21,060 bases of DNA from Tannerella sp. (GCA_031272655.1 JAISTJ010000189.1:1-21060); one strand, 5' to 3'. Positions 1-8,706 are shown, counted from the first letter of the stretch. Made by a program: numbers and translations. The notes: generated from the letters alone by a model not told the origin.

Positions 1-633
1 ACGGACGAAAAGAACCGTCCGCAAATACTTCAAAATCTGGTGGATGACATTCAGGGGCGCGGTAATGCTTTGACGGCGGGCGACGTAGGCTATCGTTACG
101 TGCTTCGCGCGCTGGAAGGAAGCGGCAGGTCGGACGTTATCTATGACATGAACACCCGCTATGACGTACCGGGATACGGTTGGATGCTTGCGCATGACGC
201 AACAGCCCTGACCGAATCGTGGCAGGCTTACGGCTCCGTTTCCAATAACCACTTCATGCTTGGACACCTGATGGAATGGCTCTACAGCGGTCTCGGCGGC
301 ATACGGCAGAAAAACGGCTCGGCGGCTTTCCGCGAAACAATCATAGACCCGCAAATTGTCGGCGACGTAACAAACGCCCGCACAACTTACGAATCGCCAT
401 ACGGCGCAATACGTTGCGAATGGGAAAAGACCGTCAACGAGTACCGCCTGAAAGTATCCGTGCCGCCGAACAGCTCCGCCGAGATAGCTATACCGACGAA
501 TGACGCCTCAAAAGTTACCGATTACGGAACGCCAATATCCTATGCATCAGGCATTTCGATACTCCGTAACGAAAACGGCAAATTGTGGCTCAAAGTCGGC
601 TCCGGAGATTATTATTTTAAAAACATTTACTAA
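1..633 (+). CDS. GH78 alpha-L-rhamnosidase, C-terminal part (5' end outside window)
   Basis: The frame is open from the first base to the TAA at 631-633, so this is the last 210 codons of a longer gene; the GTG at 40 is internal. The stretch containing GYGWMLAHDATALTESW, then NNHFMLGHLMEWLYSGLGGI, is typical of the end of the (alpha/alpha)6 catalytic barrel of bacterial GH78 alpha-L-rhamnosidases. It is followed by a beta-rich C-terminal domain (about residues 105-210) that usually closes these enzymes. Such enzymes release terminal L-rhamnose from plant or microbial glycans in the periplasm or at the cell surface. The catalytic acids lie upstream and cannot be checked. A fucosidase starts 17 bp downstream on the same strand, suggesting a shared transcript and a deoxy-sugar-rich substrate. 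Family assignment is fairly secure; substrate is inference. Confidence 0.85.
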   Translation, partial: TDEKNRPQILQNLVDDIQGRGNALTAGDVGYRYVLRALEGSGRSDVIYDMNTRYDVPGYGWMLAHDATALTESWQAYGSVSNNHFMLGHLMEWLYSGLGGIRQKNGSAAFRETIIDPQIVGDVTNARTTYESPYGAIRCEWEKTVNEYRLKVSVPPNSSAEIAIPTNDASKVTDYGTPISYASGISILRNENGKLWLKVGSGDYYFKNIY

Positions 634-650
634 CTAAATAATAAAAAACA

Positions 651-2006
651 ATGAAGAAAAACTGTTTTATTGCTCTTATAATGAGCGTTTTAATTATTTT
701 CCCGACTATGGCTCAAAATAAGAAGCTGGGAAACGAGACTGATGAACAAAAGGCTAAACGCCTTGAGTGGTGGACCGATGCGCGTTTCGGCATGTTTATC
801 CATTGGGGATTGTATGCTTTGCCGGCACGCCATGAGTGGGTAAAAAACAACGAGAGAATGACTAACGAACAGTACGAGAAGTATTTTCAGCTGTTTAACC
901 CCGACCTCTACAACCCGAAAGAGTGGGCTAAGAAAGCTAAACAGGCAGGCATGAAATATGCCGTTATCACTTCAAAACATCATGAAGGATTTTGCCTGTT
1001 TGATTCTAAATACACTGATTACAAGGCAACTAACACACCTATTAAAAAAGACCTCATCAAAGAGTTTGTAGAAGCTTTCCGCGCGGAAGGTTTGAAGGTT
1101 GGTTTCTATTATTCACTGATTGACTGGCATCATCCGGACTTCACAATTGACCGCTGCCACCCGCAACGCACCAACTCGAAAGAAGAGTACGACAGGCTCA
1201 ATCAGGGCAAGGACTTCAGCAAATACCGCGAATACCTTCATAATCAGGTTCGTGAGTTGCTGACTAACTACGGAAAGATTGACATTATCTGGTATGATTT
1301 TTCGTATCCGGATGAAACCGGAACAGGTAAGGGACACGATGACTGGGGTTCAAAAGAACTGCTTGCCATGACACGCAAACTGCAACCCGGAATTATCGTG
1401 GACGACCGTCTTGACCTTGGCGAATACGAAGATGGTCAGGACTTTACGTCGCCCGAACAGTACAAAGTGGACAAATGGCCGGAGAGATACGGCAAAAAGT
1501 TTGCATGGGAAACATGCCAGACTTTCAGCGGCTCGTGGGGCTACCACCGCGACGAAACTTCGTGGAAAGACACCAAACAGTTGCTCGTTCTGCTCATTGA
1601 GACCGTCAGCAAAGGCGGAAACCTGCTGCTGAATGTTGGTCCGACGGCTCGCGGCGACTTCGACTACCGCGCCGACGAAGCCCTTGCCAATATGGGTAAA
1701 TGGATGAAAAACAACAGTCCGTCAATATATTGCTGCACAGAGGCGCCCGAAGAATATAAGGCGCCCGATGCGACTATCCTGACTTACAACCCCAAAACCA
1801 AAAGGCTCTATATTCATCTGCTCGATTATCCAATGGGTAATCTTAAACTTGAAGGTTACAAAGGCAAAGTTAAATATGCCCAGTTCCTGCATGACAACTC
1901 GGAGATACGTTTCCGTGAAGACAGGGATACAGATAATATCAACCTCACGCTCCCGATTCTCAAACCGAACTATGAAATTCCGGTTATTGAGTTGATATTG
2001 AATTAA
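651..2006 (+). CDS. GH29 alpha-L-fucosidase, secreted
   Basis: The protein has 451 residues with a signal peptide of about 21 residues ending at TMAQ, so it is exported, probably to the periplasm. The GH29 barrel is recognisable from FGMFIHWGLY (46-55), YAVITSKHHEGF (103-114), IDIIWYDFSYP (210-220) and GGNLLLNVGP (322-331). By family comparison Asp216 in WYDF is the likely nucleophile. The acid/base residue is not safely assignable without alignment. A short C-terminal beta domain follows after about residue 365. GH29 enzymes hydrolyse terminal alpha-L-fucose with retention. The ATG at 651 follows the rhamnosidase stop by 17 bp and is preceded by an A-rich leader without a clear SD, as is usual in Bacteroidota. 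Whether it acts on plant, algal or mucin fucose cannot be read from the sequence. Confidence 0.95.
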   Translation: MKKNCFIALIMSVLIIFPTMAQNKKLGNETDEQKAKRLEWWTDARFGMFIHWGLYALPARHEWVKNNERMTNEQYEKYFQLFNPDLYNPKEWAKKAKQAGMKYAVITSKHHEGFCLFDSKYTDYKATNTPIKKDLIKEFVEAFRAEGLKVGFYYSLIDWHHPDFTIDRCHPQRTNSKEEYDRLNQGKDFSKYREYLHNQVRELLTNYGKIDIIWYDFSYPDETGTGKGHDDWGSKELLAMTRKLQPGIIVDDRLDLGEYEDGQDFTSPEQYKVDKWPERYGKKFAWETCQTFSGSWGYHRDETSWKDTKQLLVLLIETVSKGGNLLLNVGPTARGDFDYRADEALANMGKWMKNNSPSIYCCTEAPEEYKAPDATILTYNPKTKRLYIHLLDYPMGNLKLEGYKGKVKYAQFLHDNSEIRFREDRDTDNINLTLPILKPNYEIPVIELILN

Positions 2007-2016
2007 TTATCCACTT

Positions 2017-2060
2017 ATTTTGCCCTTATTTCCGTTTCAAAACGGGAATGAGGGCAAAAT
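2017..2060. terminator. Bidirectional intrinsic terminator hairpin
   Basis: An inverted repeat pairs 2017-2036 with 2041-2060 (20 bp, two G-T wobbles, 4-nt loop). The outer part is ATTTTGCCC / GGGCAAAAT, giving T-rich flanks on both strands. It sits between the fucosidase stop (2006) and the stop of the convergent M23 peptidase gene (2065), so it can terminate both. Confidence 0.85.
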
Positions 2061-2064
2061 ATAA

Positions 2065-3744
2065 TTACTTGATATTCAGAATATTAGTATATTCAGATTT
2101 GTTTCCGGCACGGTCGGAAACGGTCAAGATTAAGCGGTGGGATCCGGGAATAAGGCGGTCTAAGGCGCAGGATATTTGAGCTTTTTTGCCGTCATATTCA
2201 AAAAGGGCGAACTTGCCGTCTATATCGCCGCGGTATGTTGATATACCACTCAGATTATCAGTTATTTTCACTACTATCTTGTTCCTTTTAACCCACAGTT
2301 CAGGCTCTAAGGGTTTGATTTCTGGCGGTATCGTATCGAGTGCAACAGTGTATGTTCCTAATTCTCCGATATTTGCATCTATCCAACCATCATGGAAAGA
2401 GCCTCCGATCCATGCAGCGCGTCCGTTATACTGATTAATACGCACAATACCAAGCCTTTCCGGATTTGAAGCATTTTTATTTGTCAAAATAGAAAGTTGC
2501 GCCGAAGTATGCAGCGGCACAGGTTTATTGTGCAATACATGCACGTCGGAATAATAAAACGACGAGGCGGAAACGCCGTAGCGCATGCGGACATTGCCAT
2601 ACAGATTGCCAAGCGGAACGGCAAGACTGACGCCCGGAGAGGCAAACTCGTTGTACTCATACCATCGCAGCAAAGTAGTCCCTACAGTATCCAAAGGCAT
2701 TATTTCCTGCTTTTTTCCTTTGACAGTAATTGGTACAACAGTCTTATTGCCGTATAAATCAGTCAGTTGGATGACGATTTTATAATCACGCTCCTCATTA
2801 ACAGTAATTTTCCCCGAATTGCGGCTTGCTATAAAGCGCGTATTGTTAGCCGGCTCTACGAATGTTTTTATATAGAATTGTCCCGTAGCCGACCACCGTT
2901 CATAATCCGTCAGACTGTTGATATTATTCGATTCTTCGTTTGAGAAACGATCTGTATTGATGCGGAAAGTCTCGACGCCGTCCACCGTCTGCAAAAGATC
3001 CCTGATACCGTACGAAAAAGAAGTCCCGTCCATCCTGTCCGTCGCCCTGATGCCAAGCCCAATCTCGCCCCACGCCTCCAAAACAGCCGATATATGCGGG
3101 TCGTCGTTTTTATCAAGCGTAAACGGCAGATTTACAGACTTTTGTGAGCCATTCACAACTCCCTTACCTTCAATAGGATACACCATCAACCCGCGAACAA
3201 GCGGTTTGCGGGCGTCTTTGATTCGCGATTGAAAGTAAACAAGCGGGTCGGTATAGTCGCCGTTACGCATATCGCGCGTCTCAAAATGGAGATGCGGGCC
3301 GCCGGAACTGCCTGTATTGCCGCTAAACGCAATAATATCGCCCTGTTTGACGGGTATCTCGTCCGTGCCGAAACTGATGTCCACCGCAAAGCTCTCTTTT
3401 TTATACTGCCTATCCTTCACTATCGCTGCGATTTTGCTGTTAAAACGCTGAATATGACCATAAACCGTTATCAGGCTGTCGTCGGGATGGGTAACATAAA
3501 CCGCATTGCCATACCCCCAAGGCGCAACCGAAACCCTCGACACATAACCGTCCCGGACAGCGCGAAGAGCATGACCTTCAGTGCCTTGAGTACGAAAATC
3601 AATACCCGCATGAAAATGATTAGCCCTCAGGTCGCCGAAAGCGCCCGACAGCTGCAACGGTAAATCCAAAGGACTTGCTAACCGTTGAGCTTCAACAGTT
3701 GATAACAAGCTGGCAATAAATGAAATAAGTAATAATTTCTTCAC
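2065..3744 (-). CDS. Secreted M23 family metallopeptidase (LytM-like) with long C-terminal region
   Basis: This 559-residue protein starts with a signal peptide (MKKLLLISFI..., cleavage near TVEA-Q). The LytM/M23 zinc site is complete and lies unusually close to the N-terminus: HAGID gives His45 and Asp49, YGH gives His97, and GPHLHFE gives His151 and His153. Family knowledge predicts a zinc endopeptidase cutting peptide cross-links in peptidoglycan. About 400 residues follow that look beta-rich (repeated hydrophobic/Gly/Asn patterns, near the end SDRAGNKSEYT) and may be Ig-like; I cannot name the domain. It is the last gene of a minus-strand run, 4 bp after the stop of the nuclease-fold gene, and ends at the shared terminator. 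The catalytic set is intact, so an active peptidase is more likely than a degenerate LytM regulator. Confidence 0.9.
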   Translation of the reverse strand: MKKLLLISFIASLLSTVEAQRLASPLDLPLQLSGAFGDLRANHFHAGIDFRTQGTEGHALRAVRDGYVSRVSVAPWGYGNAVYVTHPDDSLITVYGHIQRFNSKIAAIVKDRQYKKESFAVDISFGTDEIPVKQGDIIAFSGNTGSSGGPHLHFETRDMRNGDYTDPLVYFQSRIKDARKPLVRGLMVYPIEGKGVVNGSQKSVNLPFTLDKNDDPHISAVLEAWGEIGLGIRATDRMDGTSFSYGIRDLLQTVDGVETFRINTDRFSNEESNNINSLTDYERWSATGQFYIKTFVEPANNTRFIASRNSGKITVNEERDYKIVIQLTDLYGNKTVVPITVKGKKQEIMPLDTVGTTLLRWYEYNEFASPGVSLAVPLGNLYGNVRMRYGVSASSFYYSDVHVLHNKPVPLHTSAQLSILTNKNASNPERLGIVRINQYNGRAAWIGGSFHDGWIDANIGELGTYTVALDTIPPEIKPLEPELWVKRNKIVVKITDNLSGISTYRGDIDGKFALFEYDGKKAQISCALDRLIPGSHRLILTVSDRAGNKSEYTNILNIK

Positions 3745-3748
3745 TATG

Positions 3749-4795
3749 CTATTTAAGTTTAAAATCTGCTACAACAGGCAGATGATCGCTATAGCCGTCT
3801 TTATAGGCAGGCCCTTGGTAGTTGCGCAAAGGCGTCTGTTCATCCCTGCTGTTTTTCTTAGACAGCAGAAAATCAGGCGCATATATCTGCGGACTTCCTT
3901 TTATCAGATATTTATTGAAATGACGGCTGACGAACATCTGGTCTAACTGCGACCACTCGCCCTGATACTTATGCGAACCGTAAAAATTAAGCTTTGAAGG
4001 GTCGCCAAAAAGGTTTATCAGGTTGAATTTCGTTTTCGTTCCTGTCTCCAAAATTTTAATGCTTTTATCTTGGGGCGTATCATTAAAGTCGCCCATTACC
4101 AATATGTTAGCGTCATCATTCTTATCAAAAAGCTCGTTACATAGCGTTCTTACAAATCCGGCGGCATCAATGCGGTCCGGTTCCGACTCTTTCTCGCCTC
4201 CTGACCGAGACGGGAAATGGCACACAAAGACGTCCAACCGCTCGCGATTGCTGATTTCGCCCCACACATGGAGTATGTCCCGCGAACGTCTTGATTTGTT
4301 GGTGAACGGGATTTTTCTTGAAGCATGACCAAGATATTTGAACATATCCCGCTGATACAGAAGGGCATTATTTATCCCGCGATTGTCGCTTCCGGTCGTG
4401 ATGCAGTATCGGTAATGCTGCTCTTTAAGCGGCGTGCGGTTAAGCAAGTGAACCAGAACGGTATCGTTTTCCACTTCACAAAGCCCGCAAAGCGCAGGCG
4501 TCCCCCACTCCCCTATCGAATTGATCACCTGGGCAGTCTTGCGGAGGTGGCTGAAATAACGCCCGTAAGTCCAATGTAATGAGCCGTTTGGTAAAAAATC
4601 GTTATCATTTTTAGTAGGATCGTCATAGACATCAAACAGATTTTCCACATTATAAAACATAATGCGGAAATTTTGTGAGTGCAGCTCCGTTTTACCCTGA
4701 TTATCAGCGAATTGTCCTTGTAGCGAACGTGAACTTACACATCCGGACAATATGGTAAAAAGATAAAGAAGTATGGATAAATAGCTGTTACTCAT
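3749..4795 (-). CDS. Endonuclease/exonuclease/phosphatase-fold lipoprotein
   Basis: With the ATG at 4795 the protein has 348 residues and a lipoprotein signal ending L16-S-G-C19; an in-frame ATG at 4822 adds nine residues and is less likely. The EEP fold is clear: FYNVENLFD (47-55, Asn49, Glu51), GLCEVEN (Glu107), SDNRGINNALLY (136-147), VCHFPSR (His193), VMGDFNDTP (Asp236, Asn238) and the terminal YSDHLP (Asp337, His338). All catalytic and Mg-binding positions of the DNase I/exonuclease III superfamily are present, so it should hydrolyse phosphodiester or phosphomonoester bonds outside the cytoplasm. The substrate (nucleic acid, sugar phosphate or lipid) cannot be told. Its start overlaps the upstream stop by 8 nt (ATGAGTAA), which implies translational coupling to the beta-helix gene; the M23 gene begins 4 bp after its stop. 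Confidence 0.88.
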   Translation of the reverse strand: MSNSYLSILLYLFTILSGCVSSRSLQGQFADNQGKTELHSQNFRIMFYNVENLFDVYDDPTKNDNDFLPNGSLHWTYGRYFSHLRKTAQVINSIGEWGTPALCGLCEVENDTVLVHLLNRTPLKEQHYRYCITTGSDNRGINNALLYQRDMFKYLGHASRKIPFTNKSRRSRDILHVWGEISNRERLDVFVCHFPSRSGGEKESEPDRIDAAGFVRTLCNELFDKNDDANILVMGDFNDTPQDKSIKILETGTKTKFNLINLFGDPSKLNFYGSHKYQGEWSQLDQMFVSRHFNKYLIKGSPQIYAPDFLLSKKNSRDEQTPLRNYQGPAYKDGYSDHLPVVADFKLK

Positions 4796-6335
4796 CGCTT
4801 TTCTCCTGTTTGACATATTCATAAGCTCCTATTGTTGGTGCATTTTCCCCGTCCAATCTGCTAATCCCGTAAAAATCAACGGGATACTTCTCGGATATAG
4901 AGCGGTCAGCCTTGCCGATGCCCAAAGAATTTTCTGCAAGCCGAAAATCGTATATAAAATCGTTTAAGCGCTCACTGTTAGTCGCATCGCTCTTAATGTA
5001 AGAGGGGCTGCCTTCATAAATCACGTCAATAAACCTGTCTCCGGCGGCTATCCCCTTCGTTTTGATGTAACAGTGATTGAAGCGGTAGTTAAACGATGCG
5101 TCGTCGCCTTGCAGTTTGTCCTCATCGGTTGAAAAAAACAGCTCCCCATCGTGGTCTTTTTCATTATCAACAGGCAGGCTGCCGTCAATGATGCAATTAT
5201 CGAAATAAGCCTGCTGAAGCGGGAAGACATGCTTTTCCGCAACTTTGCCTTCCTGATAATAGTAAATCACGTTGTCGGACAAAGTGAGACAGCCGAAAAC
5301 CCTCGCTGCGCCGTTACTCATCAGCTTCCCCGGCATGTAATTAACTATCGTACAGTGAGTAAACCGGTAAATGCCGCCGGCAAGCAGCATCAGATAATCG
5401 GACGCATTGCTGAACTCCGAGTTAAACGCCTCAATATTACAGTTTTCCGCCCAAAACAGATTACCGTCCATGTTAGTGATCCGGCAGTTTCCGAACGTGA
5501 TTTTTTTACGTTCGGGCGTGGACTCATCGAAAGTAAGACCTGAAACGCCATTACGTATCATCGTGTAATTCAGTTCGTTATCAAAACTATTTGCGCGAAA
5601 CCATATACCGTCCCACTGCGAAGAAAGCCGGTCGTACGAGATTGTCCGCGAAAGATTATCAATCCTGTCGCCGCGGAAAGTTACAGGCTCGTCGAGGGTG
5701 CCGGACGCGATAATCCTGCCTTCGATAATCCATCTTGCGTTTTTGTGCATATAAAACGTTGTGCCTTTGGCGATTTCGAGCGTAACTCCGTCGCTCACCT
5801 TCACACTGTCGAACACAAGATACGGGAGGTCGGGCGTCAGAACGGCGTCATGGTCGAACGCAACACCGCCCTTCAATATATGCGCGTTCTGCCCGTATGC
5901 TTCAAGCACAACAGCCTGCTTCAGGCCGTTAGTAACAAAAATCACCGAATCGTAAATCACGAACGGCTGGCTGTCATCGTTAGGATTAACTGTTACTTCG
6001 ACGGCTACAAAAAGGCTGTCTTTTTTCCAGACTGGGATATCGTTGAATTGATCGCCCTTCCTGCCGTCTATATTGATGCGAAACCCTTTACTGCCGCCGC
6101 TTGCAAGCGTTATGCTTTCTATATTCAGCGCCTTGTCGTTCCGGTTATAAATCATGAAATAGCCTGTCGTTGAGCCTATTGACGTAAAAACAGTATCAAA
6201 TGTCAGAGTATCAGCCGAAAAGGCGAGGTGATGATTCTGACTGACCGAGAAGTCATTCATCTCGTTACAGGATGTCAACACCAGCGCCGACACCGCGATG
6301 CCCGCAATAAATACCGTCAGCAGTTTTTTCTTCAT
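4788..6335 (-). CDS. Lipoprotein with predicted right-handed beta-helix
   Basis: The chosen ATG at 6335 gives 515 residues and puts a clean lipoprotein signal at the N-terminus (MKKKLLTVFI, lipobox LTSC, Cys23). An in-frame start at 6398 would prefix 21 unrelated residues and overlap pepD. Residues of about 28-135 look like an Ig-like domain (FSADTLTFDTVFTSIGS, then NPNDDSQPF). From about 140 to 430 there is a succession of short beta strands with Asn/Gly turns (GVTLEIAKGTTFYMHKNARW, then WDGIWFRANS), typical of parallel beta-helix proteins. The C-terminus reads GISRLDGENAPTIGAYEY, a motif often closing such helices. No catalytic residues can be assigned. It probably sits in the outer membrane facing the periplasm or the surface. 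It lies between pepD (49-bp gap) and the EEP lipoprotein (8-nt overlap). The fold is inferred; the function is unknown. Confidence 0.75.
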   Translation of the reverse strand: MKKKLLTVFIAGIAVSALVLTSCNEMNDFSVSQNHHLAFSADTLTFDTVFTSIGSTTGYFMIYNRNDKALNIESITLASGGSKGFRINIDGRKGDQFNDIPVWKKDSLFVAVEVTVNPNDDSQPFVIYDSVIFVTNGLKQAVVLEAYGQNAHILKGGVAFDHDAVLTPDLPYLVFDSVKVSDGVTLEIAKGTTFYMHKNARWIIEGRIIASGTLDEPVTFRGDRIDNLSRTISYDRLSSQWDGIWFRANSFDNELNYTMIRNGVSGLTFDESTPERKKITFGNCRITNMDGNLFWAENCNIEAFNSEFSNASDYLMLLAGGIYRFTHCTIVNYMPGKLMSNGAARVFGCLTLSDNVIYYYQEGKVAEKHVFPLQQAYFDNCIIDGSLPVDNEKDHDGELFFSTDEDKLQGDDASFNYRFNHCYIKTKGIAAGDRFIDVIYEGSPSYIKSDATNSERLNDFIYDFRLAENSLGIGKADRSISEKYPVDFYGISRLDGENAPTIGAYEYVKQEKSDE

Positions 6336-6384
6336 GTTTTTATAACGAAAAAAGCTTAGAATTATTGCAGTTGGGTCATTGACG

Positions 6385-7827
6385 TTAAATGCTGACAAGA
6401 ATATCCTTGAGATGTTCCCACCACATTGCGACGGTTTTGATTTCGATGCGTTCGTCGGGAGAGTGGACGCCGCGAAGCGTTGGCCCGAACGAAATCATAT
6501 CCAAATCGGGATATTTTTCAAGGAAAAGCCCGCACTCCAAACCCGCATGAATAGCCTTTATCGCCGCTTCTTTGCCGAAAAGCCGCTTGTAGCTCTCCTG
6601 CGCAACCTTCAGTATCTTGGAATTGCGGTCGGGCGCCCATCCGGGGTAGCCGTCGCCATGCTCCACCGTCGCTTCGGCAAGCTCAAAGACGGCTGCAACC
6701 ATTTCGGAAGCAGCCTGTTTCAACGATCCTACGGAGCTGCGCTGGCTTGTAACAATCTCAATCGTCTCATCATCAATTATTTTGACGGAAGCCAGATTAG
6801 TGGAAGTCTCGACTAACCCTTCAATCTCGCTGCTCATCCCAAGTACGCCGTGCGGACAGGCTACCAAAGCTTTGATGAGGGAAAATTCATCTTCTTCAAT
6901 TATGTAATAATCAGGTTTTTCCACCGATTCCATCGTCAGCTGCACGTCTTTGTCGGAGTGTTTAAGCTCATTTTCAACAGTGGCGGCAAAATTATTGAGC
7001 TGCACCCGCACCGATTCTTTCCTGTCGGGGACGATACCGATAACGGCTGATGCTTCGCGGGGTATGGCATTATGCAGATTACCGCCTTCAAAAGAGCAAA
7101 GTATGTCTTGTGGCTCTTCTTCGCTGAGGAAACGGGCGAGAATCTTGATGGCATTGCCGCGTCCGAGATGGATGTCGCAGCCGGAATGGCCGCCGCGCAA
7201 ACCTTTAACGCTTATGCGGAAGTAACTCAACTCCTCCGGCGCCGGTTCCGAACCGTAATAAAATGTAGCCGAAGTGTTCTTGCCGCCGGCACAACCGATA
7301 AAAATCTCGCCTTCGTCCTCACTGTCGAGGTTAAGCAGTATCTTACCCGTGAAAAAGCCCTTTTCAAGCGCGTTAGCGCCTGTCAGACCCGTCTCTTCAT
7401 CAACAGTGAACAGACATTCTACCGGTCCATGCTTCACGTCGTCGGAAGTTACAACAGCTAAAGCGGCTGCCACGCCAATGCCGTTATCAGCGCCGAGGGT
7501 AGTCCCCTCCGCACGCAACCACTCGCCTTCAACAACGGTTTTGAGGGGGTCGTTGTCGAAATCGTGCTTCACATCACCGTTTTTCTCGCATACCATGTCC
7601 AAATGCGCCTGCAGAACAACGGTCGGCAAATGTTCAAACCCTTTACTCGCCGCTTTGGTCAGCAAAATATTACCCGCCTTGTCCCGCTTGCAGGGGATGT
7701 TATTGGCGGCAGCGACACTTTCAATGTATGCAGCAATCTTTTCTTCTTTCTTTGATGGTCTCGGCACTTGAGTTATCTCATCGAAGTACTTCCATACAAT
7801 TTTTGGTTCTAAATCCTTGATAGTCAT
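6385..7827 (-). CDS. pepD: Aminoacyl-histidine dipeptidase (peptidase family M20C)
   Basis: The 480-residue protein matches PepD (beta-Ala-His dipeptidase, carnosinase-like) in length and motifs. Di-zinc and catalytic positions are visible: QAHLDM (His75, Asp77), LGADNGIG (Asp114), TVDEETG (Glu144, Glu145), NLDSEDEG (Asp168) and GVHSPDER near the C-terminus (His455). There is no signal peptide, so it is cytosolic, cleaving Xaa-His and a range of other dipeptides for amino-acid recovery. It is the first gene of a minus-strand run continuing into the beta-helix lipoprotein, and its promoter must lie in the 180-bp divergent spacer shared with the OmpH-like gene. No clear consensus -7 box was found for it there. 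The identification is confident; the link to the envelope genes downstream is only by position. Confidence 0.95.
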   Translation of the reverse strand: MTIKDLEPKIVWKYFDEITQVPRPSKKEEKIAAYIESVAAANNIPCKRDKAGNILLTKAASKGFEHLPTVVLQAHLDMVCEKNGDVKHDFDNDPLKTVVEGEWLRAEGTTLGADNGIGVAAALAVVTSDDVKHGPVECLFTVDEETGLTGANALEKGFFTGKILLNLDSEDEGEIFIGCAGGKNTSATFYYGSEPAPEELSYFRISVKGLRGGHSGCDIHLGRGNAIKILARFLSEEEPQDILCSFEGGNLHNAIPREASAVIGIVPDRKESVRVQLNNFAATVENELKHSDKDVQLTMESVEKPDYYIIEEDEFSLIKALVACPHGVLGMSSEIEGLVETSTNLASVKIIDDETIEIVTSQRSSVGSLKQAASEMVAAVFELAEATVEHGDGYPGWAPDRNSKILKVAQESYKRLFGKEAAIKAIHAGLECGLFLEKYPDLDMISFGPTLRGVHSPDERIEIKTVAMWWEHLKDILVSI

Positions 7828-7945
7828 AATTTTAATTATTAAAAAACAGTAAAATTCAAATGTTAATAAAACTCAAAGCATATTTTTAATACAAAAAATC
7901 GAAAAATATTTGGCGCAAAAATAACAAACAATCATTTAAAACTGC

Positions 7946-7963
7946 TATCTTTGCGTCCGCAAA
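7946..7963 (+). promoter_or_regulatory. Bacteroidota-type -7 promoter box with overlapping dyad, for the OmpH-like gene
   Basis: TATCTTTG at 7946-7953 matches the TAnnTTTG -7 box of the Bacteroides primary sigma factor, about 55 bp before the ATG at 8008. No TTTG -33 box is present at the usual 18-21 bp spacing. TTTGCG-TC-CGCAAA (7950-7963) forms a perfect 6-2-6 inverted repeat that runs over the expected start site. With one mismatch the dyad extends to 7945-7968. Confidence 0.65.
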
Positions 7964-8007
7964 AATAGAAAAAAATAATCAATGTTGAATAAATTTATTA
8001 TTAGAAT

Positions 8008-8628
8008 ATGAAAGATAAAATACATTACATCATTGAAACGGCGCTGTTTATCGCCGTTGTGGTTCTTTTTGTCATTGCGTTTTCGGGAAAAGGGAAATCG
8101 TCGGCCGTTGACGACAAGGCGACGGAAGGCTTAATTGAGGAGCAGCCGCTCAAGATGGCCTATATTGACATTGATTCCCTGATGACGAACTACACGTATT
8201 CGATTGATCTGAACGAACAAATCGCCAAGAAGTATGAAAATTCGCGCGCCAATCTGACCGAGCGGATGCGCAGACTGCAAGCTGATGCGGACGAGTTTAA
8301 GCGCAAGTATGAGACCGGCTCTTTCCTGTCGGCCGAACGCGCCCAAGCCGAACAGCAACGTATCCTGAAAAAACAGGACGAGCTGCAGAAGTATGAACAG
8401 GAGATCTCCCAAGACCTTGCTGCGGAGCAAAACCGCCTGAATCAGGATCTCCGGAACACCATCATCACGCAGCTGAAGCTGTACAACAGGAACAAGAATT
8501 ATAAGATCATCTACGGAAAGCTGAATGATAACATCCTCTACGCCGATGACAGCTTTAATATCACCGCAGAAGTCATTGATTTCCTGAACAAACAGCATCA
8601 AGCCAGTCCCCTTGCCAAACCTGAATGA
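8008..8628 (+). CDS. OmpH/Skp-like envelope protein, membrane-anchored
   Basis: The 206-residue protein has a short basic start, one hydrophobic helix (about 8-26) with no obvious cleavage site, and then a low-complexity linker. AYIDIDSLMTNY (51-62) is the usual start of the OmpH/Skp domain, followed by a long charged helix pair (about 70-150, rich in Gln, Glu and Lys, for example ERMRRLQADADEFKRKYE) and a beta-strand end (KIIYGKLNDNILYADD). Skp-family proteins are periplasmic chaperones that hold unfolded outer-membrane proteins in a tentacled trimer. Here the uncleaved helix would tether it to the inner membrane, as in many Bacteroidota homologues. The gene stands alone, with its own -7 box upstream and a terminator downstream. 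The client proteins are unknown. Confidence 0.85.
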   Translation: MKDKIHYIIETALFIAVVVLFVIAFSGKGKSSAVDDKATEGLIEEQPLKMAYIDIDSLMTNYTYSIDLNEQIAKKYENSRANLTERMRRLQADADEFKRKYETGSFLSAERAQAEQQRILKKQDELQKYEQEISQDLAAEQNRLNQDLRNTIITQLKLYNRNKNYKIIYGKLNDNILYADDSFNITAEVIDFLNKQHQASPLAKPE

Positions 8629-8646
8629 TTAGTAATAAAATTTCAG

Positions 8647-8678
8647 ATAACGGCTTCGCCCTGTGGTGAAGCCGTTAT
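8647..8678. terminator. Bidirectional terminator between OmpH-like gene and recO
   Basis: ATAACGGCTTCGCC (8647-8660) pairs with GGTGAAGCCGTTAT (8665-8678), giving a 14-bp stem with one G-T pair and a CTGT loop. T-rich sequence follows. It lies between the convergent stops at 8628 and 8707 and can serve both strands. Confidence 0.85.
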
Positions 8679-8706
8679 TCATTTATCTGAACTCCACCCT
8701 GTTTTT

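Noticed and set aside
4796..4822. Upstream in-frame ATG for the EEP lipoprotein
   Set aside because: It adds nine polar residues before a complete lipoprotein signal and lengthens the overlap with the preceding gene; the ATG at 4795 gives a typical short coupled overlap.
6336..6398. N-terminal extension of the beta-helix lipoprotein
   Set aside because: The added 21 residues precede a standard MKKK lipoprotein signal and overlap the pepD coding end.
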